Program-made: the position numbers and the translations under genes | Assembly (NCBI GenBank): GCA_902763655.1 | Contig: CACWSW010000004.1 | Location: 1-36,904, forward strand | Source: an uncultured bacterium | Lineage (GTDB): Bacteria > Verrucomicrobiota > Kiritimatiellia > RFP12 > UBA1067 | DNA length: 36,904 nt | Direction of reading: 5' to 3' | Part shown: positions 1 to 7,898 of the stretch, in pieces | How positions within the stretch are numbered: position 1 is the stretch's first letter | How the letters are laid out: the number at the start of each line of letters is the position of its first letter | The notes under the pieces: model-generated | Told to the model about the DNA's origin: nothing | Databases searched by the model: none | The model's input: the letters and a program-made list of their open reading frames with translations, nothing else

Positions 1-99
1 ATGCTATTACCTTCACGGCGTCAACATCAGACGTCCACGCGCAGACGTGCCGGCATGTGAGGCGCCGCAGGAGATCCGTCGGAAGACGTACAAGCAACT
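1..99. repeat. Terminal direct repeat, left copy
   Basis: Bases 1-99 are identical to bases 36806-36904. The repeat lies inside the methyltransferase reading frame, which continues correctly when the two copies are superimposed. The simplest reading is a circular or circularly permuted genome whose assembled contig kept a 99-base overlap. A true 99-bp terminal redundancy is possible but less likely, because the copy falls within a coding region. Confidence 0.95.
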
Positions 100-124
100 C
101 GACCTGTTCGGGGCGGTTGCATAG
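2..124 (+). CDS. C-terminal end of N-6 adenine DNA methyltransferase (gene split by the contig join)
   Basis: This is the 3' end of the gene that starts at 36189. After removing the 99-base overlap the frame runs on from base 36904 into base 100 and stops at TAG 122-124, giving 246 residues in total. The last residues are KQLDLFGAVA. The pentapeptide QLDLF (residues 239-243 or so) fits the bacterial sliding-clamp binding consensus QL[SD]LF, and this phage encodes its own clamp at 31099-32196. The main entry at 36189-36904 describes the catalytic part. Confidence 0.9.
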   Translation, partial: CYYLHGVNIRRPRADVPACEAPQEIRRKTYKQLDLFGAVA

Positions 125-131
125 CAGATTT

Positions 132-184
132 CCCCGCGCGGTTCTGGTCGCCCTATGGTAGGGGTTCCGCGGGACCGCGCGGGG
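132..184 (+). promoter_or_regulatory. Leader hairpin A (11-bp C4/G4 stem) before the 214-948 gene
   Basis: CCCCGCGCGGT at 132-142 pairs perfectly with ACCGCGCGGGG at 174-184 across a 31-nt loop. It begins 7 nt after the methyltransferase stop codon and ends about 14 nt before the Shine-Dalgarno of the next gene. No T-run follows, so it is not a standard terminator. Hairpins with the same TTTCCCC...GGGG ends precede other genes at 24452-24465, 25474-25512 and 26120-26140. Confidence 0.6.
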
Positions 185-194
185 GATTAAACCC

Positions 195-212
195 AAAAAG
201 GAGAAACAACAA
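195..212 (+). promoter_or_regulatory. Shine-Dalgarno leader shared with the sliding-clamp gene
   Basis: The 18-mer AAAAAGGAGAAACAACAA lies directly before the ATG at 214. The same 18 bases occur at 31082-31099 before the sliding-clamp gene, and a shorter form (AAAAGGAGAAACAG) precedes the integrase start. It contains a strong AGGAG ribosome binding site in an unstructured A/C-rich context. Confidence 0.7.
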
Positions 213-213
213 G

Positions 214-948
214 ATGAACAACGAAGAGAATAAACCCGAGGCCGGACAGAAGGTGCCCGACCCAATAGGCGAGAGCATCGAGCGCATGAAAGCCGTGCTG
301 GAAGCCGTCGAACACGAAGTGCGTGAGGCACGGTTCCTAGTTACGGGCATGGAGATCAATCAGCTCAAGTGGGAAACGCTCTCGCGTGCGTGCGGCAGGA
401 TACACGATCTCACGCGCCTTGGCTGGCAGAAGCTCATGAAAAAGCCCGAAGTTTTCCACACGCCGAGGGAAATCATCGACTTCGTGGCGGCGAATCCGAA
501 GCTCGGCGAGGTCAAGGACGCGCCCACGCCGATTGACCCGTCCGCGCCGAAGATCCGGCGGGGCGAGGGTCATGCGTGGGCGGACGTTAAAACCGACACC
601 TGCGGCATTCGCCGGGGCAACGGAACCGTGCGCGCGTGGGCTATCCGGGAGAACGCGGGCATTGAGGTGTTCGCGAAACAGCTGTTCAAGGACGGCAAGC
701 CGGAGCACTGCTGGACGTTTACCGGCACGGTCGATTGCGAGAAGGTGATCTTCGGCTGCATCTTCGGCGGCCGGAACAAGGCGAATCAGATTGTCCGCTT
801 CCTCCGCAACGGACTCCTTGCGTCACGTCTGCGCAACAAACACAGGCGGATGAACAGAGTTGCGTGCGAAATGTATTCCGGTCGGCCGGACTTGACCGTC
901 ATCGACGACCCGGGCACCGGGAAGGGGGAGCCGAGCCATGAGGACTAA
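214..948 (+). CDS. Hypothetical protein, 244 aa
   Basis: No known family was recognised. The protein is soluble, with a charged helical N-terminal half (residues 15-80), then a Pro-rich linker, then a mixed domain rich in aromatic and glycine residues (about 115-200), a basic stretch (RLRNKHRRMNR, near 207-217) and an acidic tail. The basic stretch could bind nucleic acid, but this is inference. The ATG at 214 has the strong leader AAAAAGGAGAAACAACAA and a hairpin upstream, which suggests that this gene opens a well-translated unit. Its stop overlaps the next start by 11 bases. It is the first gene of the pre-packaging cluster, so a terminase small subunit or DNA-maturation role is possible but not shown. 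Confidence 0.75.
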   Translation: MNNEENKPEAGQKVPDPIGESIERMKAVLEAVEHEVREARFLVTGMEINQLKWETLSRACGRIHDLTRLGWQKLMKKPEVFHTPREIIDFVAANPKLGEVKDAPTPIDPSAPKIRRGEGHAWADVKTDTCGIRRGNGTVRAWAIRENAGIEVFAKQLFKDGKPEHCWTFTGTVDCEKVIFGCIFGGRNKANQIVRFLRNGLLASRLRNKHRRMNRVACEMYSGRPDLTVIDDPGTGKGEPSHED

Positions 949-1390
949 AAGCCTATCCAAGCGGCTCACGGAATCGGACCGGGCGCGAATCAAGGAGGTC
1001 GCCGACGATTTCGACGAGGTCAACGACCGCATGAGGCACGCGCTTCGCGTCGCCGAGGCGACCGTGTGCGCGGCACTTGCACACCAGCCGGATGAACGGA
1101 CGGCGTGTTTCCGACACCTCTCCAAGGCGTGCCAGGACATCAACACGTCCACGCGGCGGTGCTTTCGCAAGCGGCTGCGCGGCGCCACCTTCATCACCTA
1201 TCGTCCGCCTTTCCGCGTCCACGGGACGAACGTTCTCGACGCGGGCGGGAACGTGGTGGCCATGTTCAAGACGGGCGAGCAGATTCTGCGCGCCCCCAGG
1301 GCGGCAACGGACGCGGCCGAACTCGTGGCGCTCGCGCTCAACACCTACATCAAGGCGTATATGAAGGCGGCATTGGAGGTGGGACTATGA
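938..1390 (+). CDS. Hypothetical protein, 150 aa
   Basis: No family was recognised. The protein is predicted mostly helical, with a basic N-terminus (RTKSLSKRLTESDRARIKEV) and an Arg-rich segment around residues 70-85, so DNA or RNA binding is conceivable. It overlaps the upstream gene by 11 bases and shares ATGA with the next gene (ATG 1387, TGA 1388-1390), which points to translational coupling. It lies in the cluster before the terminase, where phages often encode the small terminase subunit, but no diagnostic motif supports that role. Confidence 0.7.
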   Translation: MRTKSLSKRLTESDRARIKEVADDFDEVNDRMRHALRVAEATVCAALAHQPDERTACFRHLSKACQDINTSTRRCFRKRLRGATFITYRPPFRVHGTNVLDAGGNVVAMFKTGEQILRAPRAATDAAELVALALNTYIKAYMKAALEVGL

Positions 1391-1551
1391 TTTCCGTTCA
1401 AGAAGTCGGCCCGGCTATTCTGTTTGTGGCGCTTATCGCCGCAGTGGCGTGGCTGTGCTATAACATCAATTCTATCTCACGCGCAGCCAACGCGCTTGAA
1501 CGCATTGCGGACGCGCTGGAAGCCAAGCAGGAAGACGAGGAGGACTGCTAA
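1387..1551 (+). CDS. Small single-pass membrane protein, 54 aa
   Basis: The start is chosen because ATG 1387 overlaps the preceding stop in an ATGA arrangement. Residues 8-25 (PAILFVALIAAVAWLCY) form one transmembrane helix, followed by an amphipathic helix and an acidic tail (KQEDEEDC). It would sit in the inner membrane with the acidic end probably in the cytoplasm. No family was recognised. A lysis-related or superinfection-exclusion role is possible for a phage protein of this shape, but the position far from the lysis cassette gives no support. Confidence 0.7.
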   Translation: MISVQEVGPAILFVALIAAVAWLCYNINSISRAANALERIADALEAKQEDEEDC

Positions 1552-1552
1552 G

Positions 1553-1759
1553 ATGGCGGGTAGCATTTCGATCGGGAAGTTGAAGTATGCCGGCAAAGGC
1601 CAGATCGTGCGTGAGAGCGACGGTTTGCTCGTTTCGCCGCGTGGCGTGGTGTCGGCCTATAACGACCTGCTGGAGATCACGGAGGATTTCCGGCGGACCT
1701 TGAACAAGGCGCTCGACGCGCTTGTGGCGCGAGGAATCGAGGTGGGCGATGGCGAGTGA
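1553..1759 (+). CDS. Hypothetical protein, 68 aa
   Basis: Starts at ATG 1553, one base after the previous stop, with GACGAGGAGG upstream as ribosome binding site. Residues 1-35 look like beta strands (SISIGKLKYAGKGQIV) and residues 36-65 like a helix. No motif was recognised. The end overlaps the start of the next gene at 1749 by 11 bases, so it belongs to the same coupled cluster. Confidence 0.65.
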   Translation: MAGSISIGKLKYAGKGQIVRESDGLLVSPRGVVSAYNDLLEITEDFRRTLNKALDALVARGIEVGDGE

Positions 1760-2189
1760 GAACGAGAAGTACGAAACGCTTGCGGACATCGTGGCGCAGA
1801 TGCGCGGCCGCGGCGAGGACGGGCGCATGGACCGCCGACTTTGGCTCGACTACGCCGACCGCATCGAGGCGGCGGCGAAGCGGGATGATCGCGCGTCCGT
1901 CGGCAACGCGGCACGCGTGCGGAAGTACAACGCGAAGATGCTGCAGGTCTCGGCCAGGTTCTACGCGATGAATCGCATGTACCGTAGAAAAAGCCACGCC
2001 AAGAAGGTGGTTCTGTCCGGAAAGCCGTACCGTCCGCTTTACAGCCGGCGCATCCCGGACTGGTGCGTCAAGGGCGAACGCATCATAGACTATCGTTCGC
2101 AGTTCCTGCCCGAGAACATCACGCCGTCCATGGCCGCGTACGCACGCAGTCTGGCCATGGAGCGCAGGGGATTGGAGGTCTGGGAATGA
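1749..2189 (+). CDS. Hypothetical protein, 146 aa, basic
   Basis: ATG 1749 (MASENEKYETLADIV) is preferred over an in-frame ATG at 1722 because GAGGTGGG stands just upstream and the protein then begins with a normal helical N-terminus. The middle is rich in Arg, Lys and Tyr (residues 60-125), suggesting nucleic-acid contact, and helices dominate the N-terminal third. No family was recognised. The stop shares ATGA with the recombinase gene that follows, so the two proteins are probably made together. Confidence 0.7.
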   Translation: MASENEKYETLADIVAQMRGRGEDGRMDRRLWLDYADRIEAAAKRDDRASVGNAARVRKYNAKMLQVSARFYAMNRMYRRKSHAKKVVLSGKPYRPLYSRRIPDWCVKGERIIDYRSQFLPENITPSMAAYARSLAMERRGLEVWE

Positions 2190-3055
2190 CACGCGAAGAC
2201 TGGCAGGCCGAAATCGACCGGTTCGTCCGGCACCTCAAGCGCGACACGCCGCTGGCGGCCAACTCCGTCGCGGCATACCGCAACCACCTCCGGCGCATAC
2301 TGGAGTTCTCCGGGGGGCTGACCAAGGCATGCGCCATCCGCTTCTCCCAAGGCGCGGACCGTCGCTGGGCGATCAAGACTGTTTCCGGCGCCGTGGACTG
2401 CTACAACAAATTCGTCGAGTGGTCCAAGCGCCCACGGGACAAGGTGCGGCACATTACCATTACCACGCCGCCGAGCTTCGAGCATGTGCCGACCCGTCAG
2501 GACGTGGACCGTCTCGTCGCCTACATGCGCGAGAACGGCGCACGCGTCCGCGACGTGATGTTCGTCCGCTTCCTGGGCGCGACGGGCGCGCGCATTTCGG
2601 AGGTGTTGCGCGTCACCGTCGGAGACGTCCGGCGCGGCTACTCCGAACAGATCGGCAAGGGCCGCAAACTTCGGCGGATACTCATACCGAGAGTCCTTGC
2701 GGGCGAGATAGCGTCCAGTCCGATCGCGGACAATGTGGACGACCGGTGGCCGCTGTTCCGACGCCGTGGTTTCCACGGCAGGAATTTCAAGCCGGGCCGT
2801 CCAGCCATCACGAGCAGATGGGCGTGCGACATGCTGCACGATTGGTCCGCCCGTGCGGGGCTGGACGCGCAGTCGTTCCATCCGCACGCCTTCAGGCACT
2901 ATTTCGCCAAGGAGGTGCTGAAGGCCAGCGGCAACGACGTCGCGCTGGTCTGCGACCTGCTGGGCCACTCGGACCTTAAAACGACGAGCAAATACCTGAA
3001 GCTGTCCCAGTCTGAACAGCGCAACGGCCTGGACAGGTTCGTTGACTGGGCATGA
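2186..3055 (+). CDS. Tyrosine recombinase, XerC/D-like, 289 aa
   Basis: This is a DNA-breaking and rejoining enzyme of the tyrosine recombinase family. An N-terminal SAM-like core-binding domain (residues 5-85, with TPLAANSVAAYRNHLRRIL typical of Xer proteins) is followed by a catalytic domain. The catalytic set is visible: R136 in GATGARISEV, K158 in the beta hairpin, H234 and R237 in HAFRH, H261 in LLGHSD, and the nucleophile Y270. The start at 2186 overlaps the previous stop. It is distinct from the integrase at 21626-22735 and lies in the pre-packaging cluster, away from attP. It may resolve genome multimers or act on a second site; its role is inferred only from the family. Confidence 0.9.
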   Translation: MTREDWQAEIDRFVRHLKRDTPLAANSVAAYRNHLRRILEFSGGLTKACAIRFSQGADRRWAIKTVSGAVDCYNKFVEWSKRPRDKVRHITITTPPSFEHVPTRQDVDRLVAYMRENGARVRDVMFVRFLGATGARISEVLRVTVGDVRRGYSEQIGKGRKLRRILIPRVLAGEIASSPIADNVDDRWPLFRRRGFHGRNFKPGRPAITSRWACDMLHDWSARAGLDAQSFHPHAFRHYFAKEVLKASGNDVALVCDLLGHSDLKTTSKYLKLSQSEQRNGLDRFVDWA

Positions 3056-3075
3056 CGGCCGACGAAGGAGGAGCA

Positions 3076-3228
3076 ATGAGAACAGAGTACATATTTCCGA
3101 CGGTGCTGATCGCGCTTGACGTCTGCGCGGCCATGCCGTACGCATGGCACGGCAACTGGCGCATGACGATCTACTGGCTCGCGGCGGCCACGTTGACCGC
3201 CTGCGTGACGTTCACGGGAGGCCGGTGA
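3076..3228 (+). CDS. Small membrane protein, 50 aa
   Basis: ATG 3076 follows GAAGGAGGAG at good spacing. The translation has two hydrophobic segments, about residues 5-22 and 32-47 (YWLAAATLTACVTF), separated by a short polar turn with His, Asn, Trp and Arg, so a two-helix hairpin in the inner membrane is likely. The stop overlaps the next ATG at 3228. No family was recognised. Holin-like topology is possible, but it is far from the lysis genes. Confidence 0.6.
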   Translation: MRTEYIFPTVLIALDVCAAMPYAWHGNWRMTIYWLAAATLTACVTFTGGR

Positions 3229-3458
3229 TGAGCGCGCGCATCGCATCGCGCGGCCCGCGCTGCGCAAATCTCATCAATGGCTCCTGCGGCTTCGCCGGGG
3301 GACGCTGCATCGACGGCGCGCGGAACGTCGCGAAGAGCGCAGTGCCCTTCTTCTGCAACTTCTTCAAGTCGCGGGCGAAGGCGACGGCCGCGCGCGTGCG
3401 CTGGGCGAAAATGAAGCGCGGCGACAAGTCCGCGAAGATCGGGAAAAGGCGGAAATGA
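3228..3458 (+). CDS. Small basic Cys-containing protein, 76 aa
   Basis: Start ATG 3228 overlaps the previous stop, and the stop overlaps the terminase start at 3455. Four Cys (near residues 12, 19, 25 and 41) occur in the first 45 residues, and the C-terminal 35 residues are very basic (RVRWAKMKRGDKSAKIGKRRK), as in DNA-binding tails. The position immediately before the large terminase gene is where a small terminase subunit is usually found, but the protein is short and lacks a recognisable helix-turn-helix, so that assignment stays open. Confidence 0.65.
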   Translation: MSARIASRGPRCANLINGSCGFAGGRCIDGARNVAKSAVPFFCNFFKSRAKATAARVRWAKMKRGDKSAKIGKRRK

Positions 3459-5656
3459 CGAAGGAAGAGAGACTCGAAAAGGCGCGTGAAGCGCAGGCCG
3501 AGAAGCGGCGGCAGCGGGCGGAGGCTAACTCCCGCGCGCTCGCCGCGCTCGTCCGCCACATGGTCGGCACGCGGCCCCTGCCGACGCAACCGCCGCAGCG
3601 GTCTCTTTCTTCCACGGAACGCTCGCAGCGCTTCCGCGCGCGTGGACGCGAGATTGGCGCGATACCGCGTTGCCGGCACCGGCGCGTGCGCGAGAAGTAC
3701 CGCTATGACCTGCTGGGCTTCGGCCTGACCTACGGCACGGAAGTATTCGAGGGGATGAGAAAGCCGCTTTTGAAGCGGCGCCCCTCGCCGCGCATGGTGC
3801 GTTTCGTGCGACAACTTCAGGACAAGATTCTCCACGGCGGCCTGAAGCATGTCCGCTGGCCGCGCGGCAAGGGGAAAACCACGTGGGTGAAGATCGCCAT
3901 CATCTGGGCCGCGCTCTACGGGCACAAGTTCTTCATGGTCGTGGTCGAGAAGACGAAGGGCATGGCGCAGGTCGTGGTGGACGAGATCTGGAACCGCATA
4001 CACCTCTCGCCGCGTCTTTCGGCCGACTTCCCGGAATTCGCCGTGCCGATGCACGACGTGATGCTTTCTCCGCAGCGCATGAGGGTCCAGACCTGCAACG
4101 GCAAGCCCACGTACATGAAGCAGGACGTGTCGAGGTTCCACTACTACAAGCTGCCGACCGTGGACGGCTATCCGAACACCGGCGCGATCATCGCGTGGCG
4201 CGGCGCGGATCAGGCGTTGCGCGGAATCAACATTGATTCGGCCCGTCCGGACTTCTTCTTCATCGACGACCCGCAGACGGAGGAAGACGCGCGCAACCCG
4301 AAGACCGTCGCGAAGATCGAGAAGGAAATCACGAGCGCCGTGCTGGGCTCCGGCGAACTCTCGGAGCGCATCTCCGCCGTCATGGCGTCCACGGCGATCG
4401 AGCCGAACGACGTCTCGGAGACGTTCGCCGACCCGCAGAAACACCCGGAATGGGAGACGGAGACGGAGCGCCTCGTCGTCACGTTCGGGCCGAAGGAGGA
4501 GATGTCCACTTACCTGAAGATGATGTCCGTGGACATCCACGCCGCGCACGCCTACTACCTGGAACACCAGGCCGAGATCGAGAAGGGCGTCGAGATGATG
4601 GACGACGGCGACTTCAACCCGGCGACGGAGGCGAGCGCCTACGAACACGCGCTCTACCTGCTCTTCACGATGAAGGCCACGAGCTTCTATGCCGAGATGC
4701 AGATGATTCCGTCCAAGGCGCAGGGCATCTACAAGATCACGGCCAAGCTCGTGCGCGAGCGCGTGAACGGCGTGCCGTTCGGCGTCGTGCCGCGCGAATG
4801 CGACCAGGGCCTGCTCGCGTTCGTGGACGTCAACGCGTCCGCCGGTCTCTGCTGGGAGATCGCCGCGTTCGGCGCGGGCCGTCGCGTCGCCACGCTCGCC
4901 TATGGACAGTATCCGGCCGAGGGACAGCGGCTCTATCCCGAAGGGCTGCCGGAATCGGCGATTCCCGGCTATCTCGCGCCTGCGTTGCGCGAAGTGGCCA
5001 CGCGCATCATGGGCACGCCGTTCGCGGACGCAGACGGCAATCCGCTTCACGTGGGCGGCATCTGTTTCGACGGTGGCTGGCAGACGGCGACGGTGGCCAC
5101 GGAGGTGGCGAACCTGAATGCGTCCGGCATCGTGGCCGTATGGTCTAAGGGCTTCTCGTCAAAGGAATACTCGCGAAACCATCACGAAAGGGCCGCTGCC
5201 GAACAGGAGGAGGCGGCCAAGAAGGGGAAGCGCTCGCCAATCAAGGCGGCCGAAGAGTGCCACACCTGGCGTTCGAACACGTTCAACGGCATATTCCTCG
5301 CCTTCAATTCGGACTACTGGAAGGAGGTCTCGCAGACGTCCTACCTCGCGGAACCGCTTGCGTCGTCCTCGTCGAGCTTCTACGGCGACGACCCGAACGT
5401 GCACGTCGACTTCGCGCAGGAAGTCTGCAACGAAGAGCTCCAGGCGAAGGAGCGCTCGACGCGCTACGGATCCATCTGGACGTGGAAGAAGTCGAAGGGG
5501 CTTCCGAACCACTTCGGCGATGTCCACGCCGGCGTGATGGTTTACGGCGCGATTCGCGCGTACTTCGATCCGATCGCCTCGGTCGTGAGCGGGGACTGCG
5601 CCGGGAAGCAACTGGTTGCGAGGAAGAAGCGGAGGCGGTATGTCTACGAAGGGTGA
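3455..5656 (+). CDS. Terminase large subunit (DNA packaging ATPase-nuclease), 733 aa
   Basis: The motor that cuts concatemeric DNA and pumps it into the prohead. A basic, coiled N-terminal extension of about 100 residues precedes the ATPase. The Walker A motif is RGKGKTT (137-143), and Walker B is FFFIDD with the catalytic acidic residue (267-272). The C-terminal nuclease of RNase H fold begins at LLAFVDVN (D458 as first metal ligand), with CFDGGWQ some 70 residues later. The gene overlaps the genes on both sides and is followed by gpW-like and portal genes in lambda order. At 733 residues it is longer than most siphophage terminases, mainly through the N-terminal extension and an insertion around 330-400. 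Confidence 0.93.
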   Translation: MTKEERLEKAREAQAEKRRQRAEANSRALAALVRHMVGTRPLPTQPPQRSLSSTERSQRFRARGREIGAIPRCRHRRVREKYRYDLLGFGLTYGTEVFEGMRKPLLKRRPSPRMVRFVRQLQDKILHGGLKHVRWPRGKGKTTWVKIAIIWAALYGHKFFMVVVEKTKGMAQVVVDEIWNRIHLSPRLSADFPEFAVPMHDVMLSPQRMRVQTCNGKPTYMKQDVSRFHYYKLPTVDGYPNTGAIIAWRGADQALRGINIDSARPDFFFIDDPQTEEDARNPKTVAKIEKEITSAVLGSGELSERISAVMASTAIEPNDVSETFADPQKHPEWETETERLVVTFGPKEEMSTYLKMMSVDIHAAHAYYLEHQAEIEKGVEMMDDGDFNPATEASAYEHALYLLFTMKATSFYAEMQMIPSKAQGIYKITAKLVRERVNGVPFGVVPRECDQGLLAFVDVNASAGLCWEIAAFGAGRRVATLAYGQYPAEGQRLYPEGLPESAIPGYLAPALREVATRIMGTPFADADGNPLHVGGICFDGGWQTATVATEVANLNASGIVAVWSKGFSSKEYSRNHHERAAAEQEEAAKKGKRSPIKAAEECHTWRSNTFNGIFLAFNSDYWKEVSQTSYLAEPLASSSSSFYGDDPNVHVDFAQEVCNEELQAKERSTRYGSIWTWKKSKGLPNHFGDVHAGVMVYGAIRAYFDPIASVVSGDCAGKQLVARKKRRRYVYEG

Positions 5657-5867
5657 GAAGGTCCAGCGCATTCCTCCGGAGGGCGAAGTGGTCTGCGACG
5701 GGTGCAAGAACGTGGTGCGGTTCAAGCTCCGCTGCACGAAGCCATGCAAGACGCAGCCGGGCCGCGTGATCGCGTACCTCTACTGTCCGGTCTGCGGACA
5801 CAAGGCAACGCAGATCCGCATTGCAAGACGCGCCCATAGACATATTCGCTACATCTACGAGCAATGA
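5640..5867 (+). CDS. Zinc-ribbon protein, 75 aa
   Basis: ATG 5640 is used because GGAAGAAGCGGAGG stands just upstream and the start overlaps the terminase stop. The cysteines fall in a ribbon pattern: C19-x2-C22, C32-x3-C36 and C49-x2-C52, followed by a basic C-terminal tail (RIARRAHRHIR). Such proteins bind one or two zinc ions and often nucleic acid. Placement between terminase and gpW recalls small zinc-finger proteins in other phages, such as Com of Mu, but no direct homology is claimed. After its stop there is a promoter-like region (5891-5952), so it may close the upstream transcription unit. Confidence 0.75.
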   Translation: MSTKGEKVQRIPPEGEVVCDGCKNVVRFKLRCTKPCKTQPGRVIAYLYCPVCGHKATQIRIARRAHRHIRYIYEQ

Positions 5868-5890
5868 AAAAACGCCGAAAAAGCGGAAAA

Positions 5891-5906
5891 GTTGTATTGA
5901 TACAAC
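5891..5906. promoter_or_regulatory. Perfect inverted repeat, possible operator
   Basis: GTTGTAT-TG-ATACAAC is a perfect 7+7 bp dyad in one of the few non-coding gaps of the structural region. It lies about 40 bp upstream of the extended -10 box at 5944-5952. The symmetry suits binding by a dimeric regulator, or part of a small RNA hairpin. Confidence 0.5.
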
Positions 5907-5943
5907 CTATTTTCGGAGGAGACGGTTTCTATTGCTGGATTTG

Positions 5944-5952
5944 TGCTATTCT
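5944..5952 (+). promoter_or_regulatory. Extended -10 promoter for the head genes
   Basis: TGCTATTCT (TG at 5944-5945, hexamer TATTCT at 5947-5952) matches the TGn-TATAAT type seen elsewhere in this genome. No clear -35 box was found at 17 bp. The predicted start site is about 5959, which is the A of the gpW-like ATG, so the transcript would be leaderless. Confidence 0.45.
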
Positions 5953-5958
5953 GTTCGC

Positions 5959-6219
5959 ATGACACGCGCAGAAGCACAGACACGCAAGGCCGAACTCGAG
6001 GCCAAACTCCACAGGCTGGAAGACCAGCTTTTGGAGACGGACGCCGCATCTGCGACGCTGTCCACTGGTGACGGATCCAACAGCTACACCAACCGGTCGG
6101 TCGACGACATCAAGAAGAAGATCACCTACTGCAAGCGCGAGATCGCGAAACTCAGCAACATGCTCGCCGGCCGCAGCTCCGGCGGCATCCAGACCATCTA
6201 CGCGAGGTTCGACGCATGA
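5959..6219 (+). CDS. gpW-like head-to-tail connector, 86 aa
   Basis: Resembles lambda gpW, the head-completion protein that docks below the portal and provides the site for the tail. Like gpW it begins MTR.E and has two helices around a short beta hairpin (DGSNSYTNRSVDDIKKKITYC), with a basic, Gly/Ser-rich C-terminal tail. ATG 5959 has no Shine-Dalgarno; the nearest, GGAGGAG at 5915-5921, would suit an in-frame TTG at 5932. A -10 box ends 6 nt before the ATG, so leaderless initiation at 5959 is the alternative. Located between terminase and portal exactly as in lambda, and its end overlaps the portal start by 4 bases. Confidence 0.8.
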   Translation: MTRAEAQTRKAELEAKLHRLEDQLLETDAASATLSTGDGSNSYTNRSVDDIKKKITYCKREIAKLSNMLAGRSSGGIQTIYARFDA

Positions 6220-7898
6220 GCTTCTTCGGCAGGATATTCGGGCGCGGCGGCAAGGCCCGCGACGGCGTCACGTGGGCTTCGCTCTCTCACGCGCAGCGCA
6301 ACGCCGTGGCGCGCAAGCTCGCCGGCGGCGTGATGGGTCTCGTCAACCTCGCGCGCGGATACGAGGCCGTCACGAGCCCGTTCTCGGAGCAGCGGCGCGC
6401 GGCCAAGATCGAGACATCCGGCGAGGACAAGCAGCTCACGCCCGCGCAGCGCAACCAGCTCGTCAACCTCGGCCGCGACATGATGCGGAACGCCCCGGAG
6501 CGCGTGTCGCAGGACCAGCAGCTCCGCGTCAACACGGTCGGCTGCGAGGGCGGCAAGCTCTACGCGTCGTTCCCGGAGGGATACGGCGCGGCCGCCGAAG
6601 AGGTGATGCACTACTTCAACAAGGTGTGGTCGATCAAGGCCGAGTTCACCTTCCGCAAGAACTTCAACTGGATCCTCAAGACCGCGCTCACCGCGCAGGA
6701 CGTGGGCGGCAACGTGGTGTTGGTGTTCGACGACGGCATTCTCACCGGCGGCAACGGCACGGGCCGCGTGCGCGGATTCGAGGCGGACGAGATCGCGGAG
6801 ATCCCGCAGAGCGAATTCGAGAAGCGCTTCCCGAAGGGCTGGACGCAGTCGCGCGGCTTCATCTACAACGCGAGCGGGATGTTCTGCGGGCTCTTCGCGT
6901 CCACGTCGCAGCGCGGCCGGGCCGTGTTCGACCCCTCGGCCGGATTCCTCACGCTCCGTCTCGACCCGTTCGACGACGAGGCCACGCCGAACTTCATACT
7001 ACTTGGCGACATGCGCCGCTTCAACCAGGGCCGGGCTGTTTCTCCTTTGGTCTCCGCGTTGACGGCGCTTGTCGACCTCCACGAGACTGTCGCGAGCGAG
7101 GCGCAGGCCGCGAAACTGAACGCGCAGATGGTCGGACAGATCCTCGAGAGCGAGTCCGCCGAACCAGACGACGGCGCTTCCGGCTTCGACGACCGCGCGG
7201 TTGCAGACGCCACGCAGGCGGCGCCCGAGACAGTGAAGTTCACCACGAAGGAATTGAAGGCCATCGGCGCGCATTTCGACAAGATGCCGTATGGCCTGAA
7301 AATCGAACTGCTCGACACCAAGCGTCCGAACCTGAACGTGATCGCCTACGTCGAGCACGTCACCGGCGTGATCGGCGCCACGCGCGGGCTTGCGCGCGTC
7401 TATGCCACGCTCAAGGCGCAGACATCCTACACCGCGTTCCGTGGCGAGCAGGCTATCAGCGAACAGTCGTTCCGCGAGGCGCGGAAGGAGATGGAGCGGA
7501 CGGTGTGCGACCCCATCGCTCGGCTCGTGATCGCGCGCGCGGCGCGCCTGGGGCTCATCGAGGCTGAGCTTCCCGAGCATTGGGAGGAAATGCTCGCGTG
7601 GACGTGGCCGAAGATGCTCGAGGTGAACGAGAAGGACGCACAGAGCGCGCTCAAGATGAAGCTCGAAAACGGCGTCACGTCCCTCACCCGCGAACTCGGG
7701 CCGGGCGAGATGGAGCGCATCATCGCCGAGCGCAAGCGCGAGAAACAGCTTTTCGACGACGCCGGGCTCATCTATCCCGGCACCGTCACCGTGTCGGGCG
7801 AGATCGCCGGAAACGGCGGCGGCGGCGAAGACGACAAGGAAGACGACGAACCGCTTGACCCAACAAACAACCAAGGAGGCAACGATGCCCACGAATAA
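6216..7898 (+). CDS. Portal protein, lambda gpB-like, 560 aa
   Basis: Forms the dodecameric ring at one capsid vertex through which DNA passes. The N-terminal third matches the lambda-family pattern (RDMMRNAP...QLRVNTVG), and the C-terminal part carries the family signature W.WPKMLEVNEKDAQSALK...LENGVTS followed by a charged helix (RIIAERKREKQLFDDAGLIYPG). An acidic, Gly-rich tail (about 525-560) ends the protein. The length is usual for the family. The ATG overlaps the gpW-like stop, and the 3' end overlaps the protease gene by 14 bases. Confidence 0.9.
   Translation: MSFFGRIFGRGGKARDGVTWASLSHAQRNAVARKLAGGVMGLVNLARGYEAVTSPFSEQRRAAKIETSGEDKQLTPAQRNQLVNLGRDMMRNAPERVSQDQQLRVNTVGCEGGKLYASFPEGYGAAAEEVMHYFNKVWSIKAEFTFRKNFNWILKTALTAQDVGGNVVLVFDDGILTGGNGTGRVRGFEADEIAEIPQSEFEKRFPKGWTQSRGFIYNASGMFCGLFASTSQRGRAVFDPSAGFLTLRLDPFDDEATPNFILLGDMRRFNQGRAVSPLVSALTALVDLHETVASEAQAAKLNAQMVGQILESESAEPDDGASGFDDRAVADATQAAPETVKFTTKELKAIGAHFDKMPYGLKIELLDTKRPNLNVIAYVEHVTGVIGATRGLARVYATLKAQTSYTAFRGEQAISEQSFREARKEMERTVCDPIARLVIARAARLGLIEAELPEHWEEMLAWTWPKMLEVNEKDAQSALKMKLENGVTSLTRELGPGEMERIIAERKREKQLFDDAGLIYPGTVTVSGEIAGNGGGGEDDKEDDEPLDPTNNQGGNDAHE

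Noticed and set aside
3212..5050. Minus-strand open frame of 612 codons
   Set aside because: Antisense to the terminase gene, Arg/His-rich with low-complexity bias, no ribosome binding site. A shadow of the terminase.
6068..7567. Plus-strand frame of 499 codons overlapping gpW-like and portal genes
   Set aside because: Arg- and Pro-rich translation with no fold features, lying in another frame of the portal gene. The portal itself has clear family motifs.
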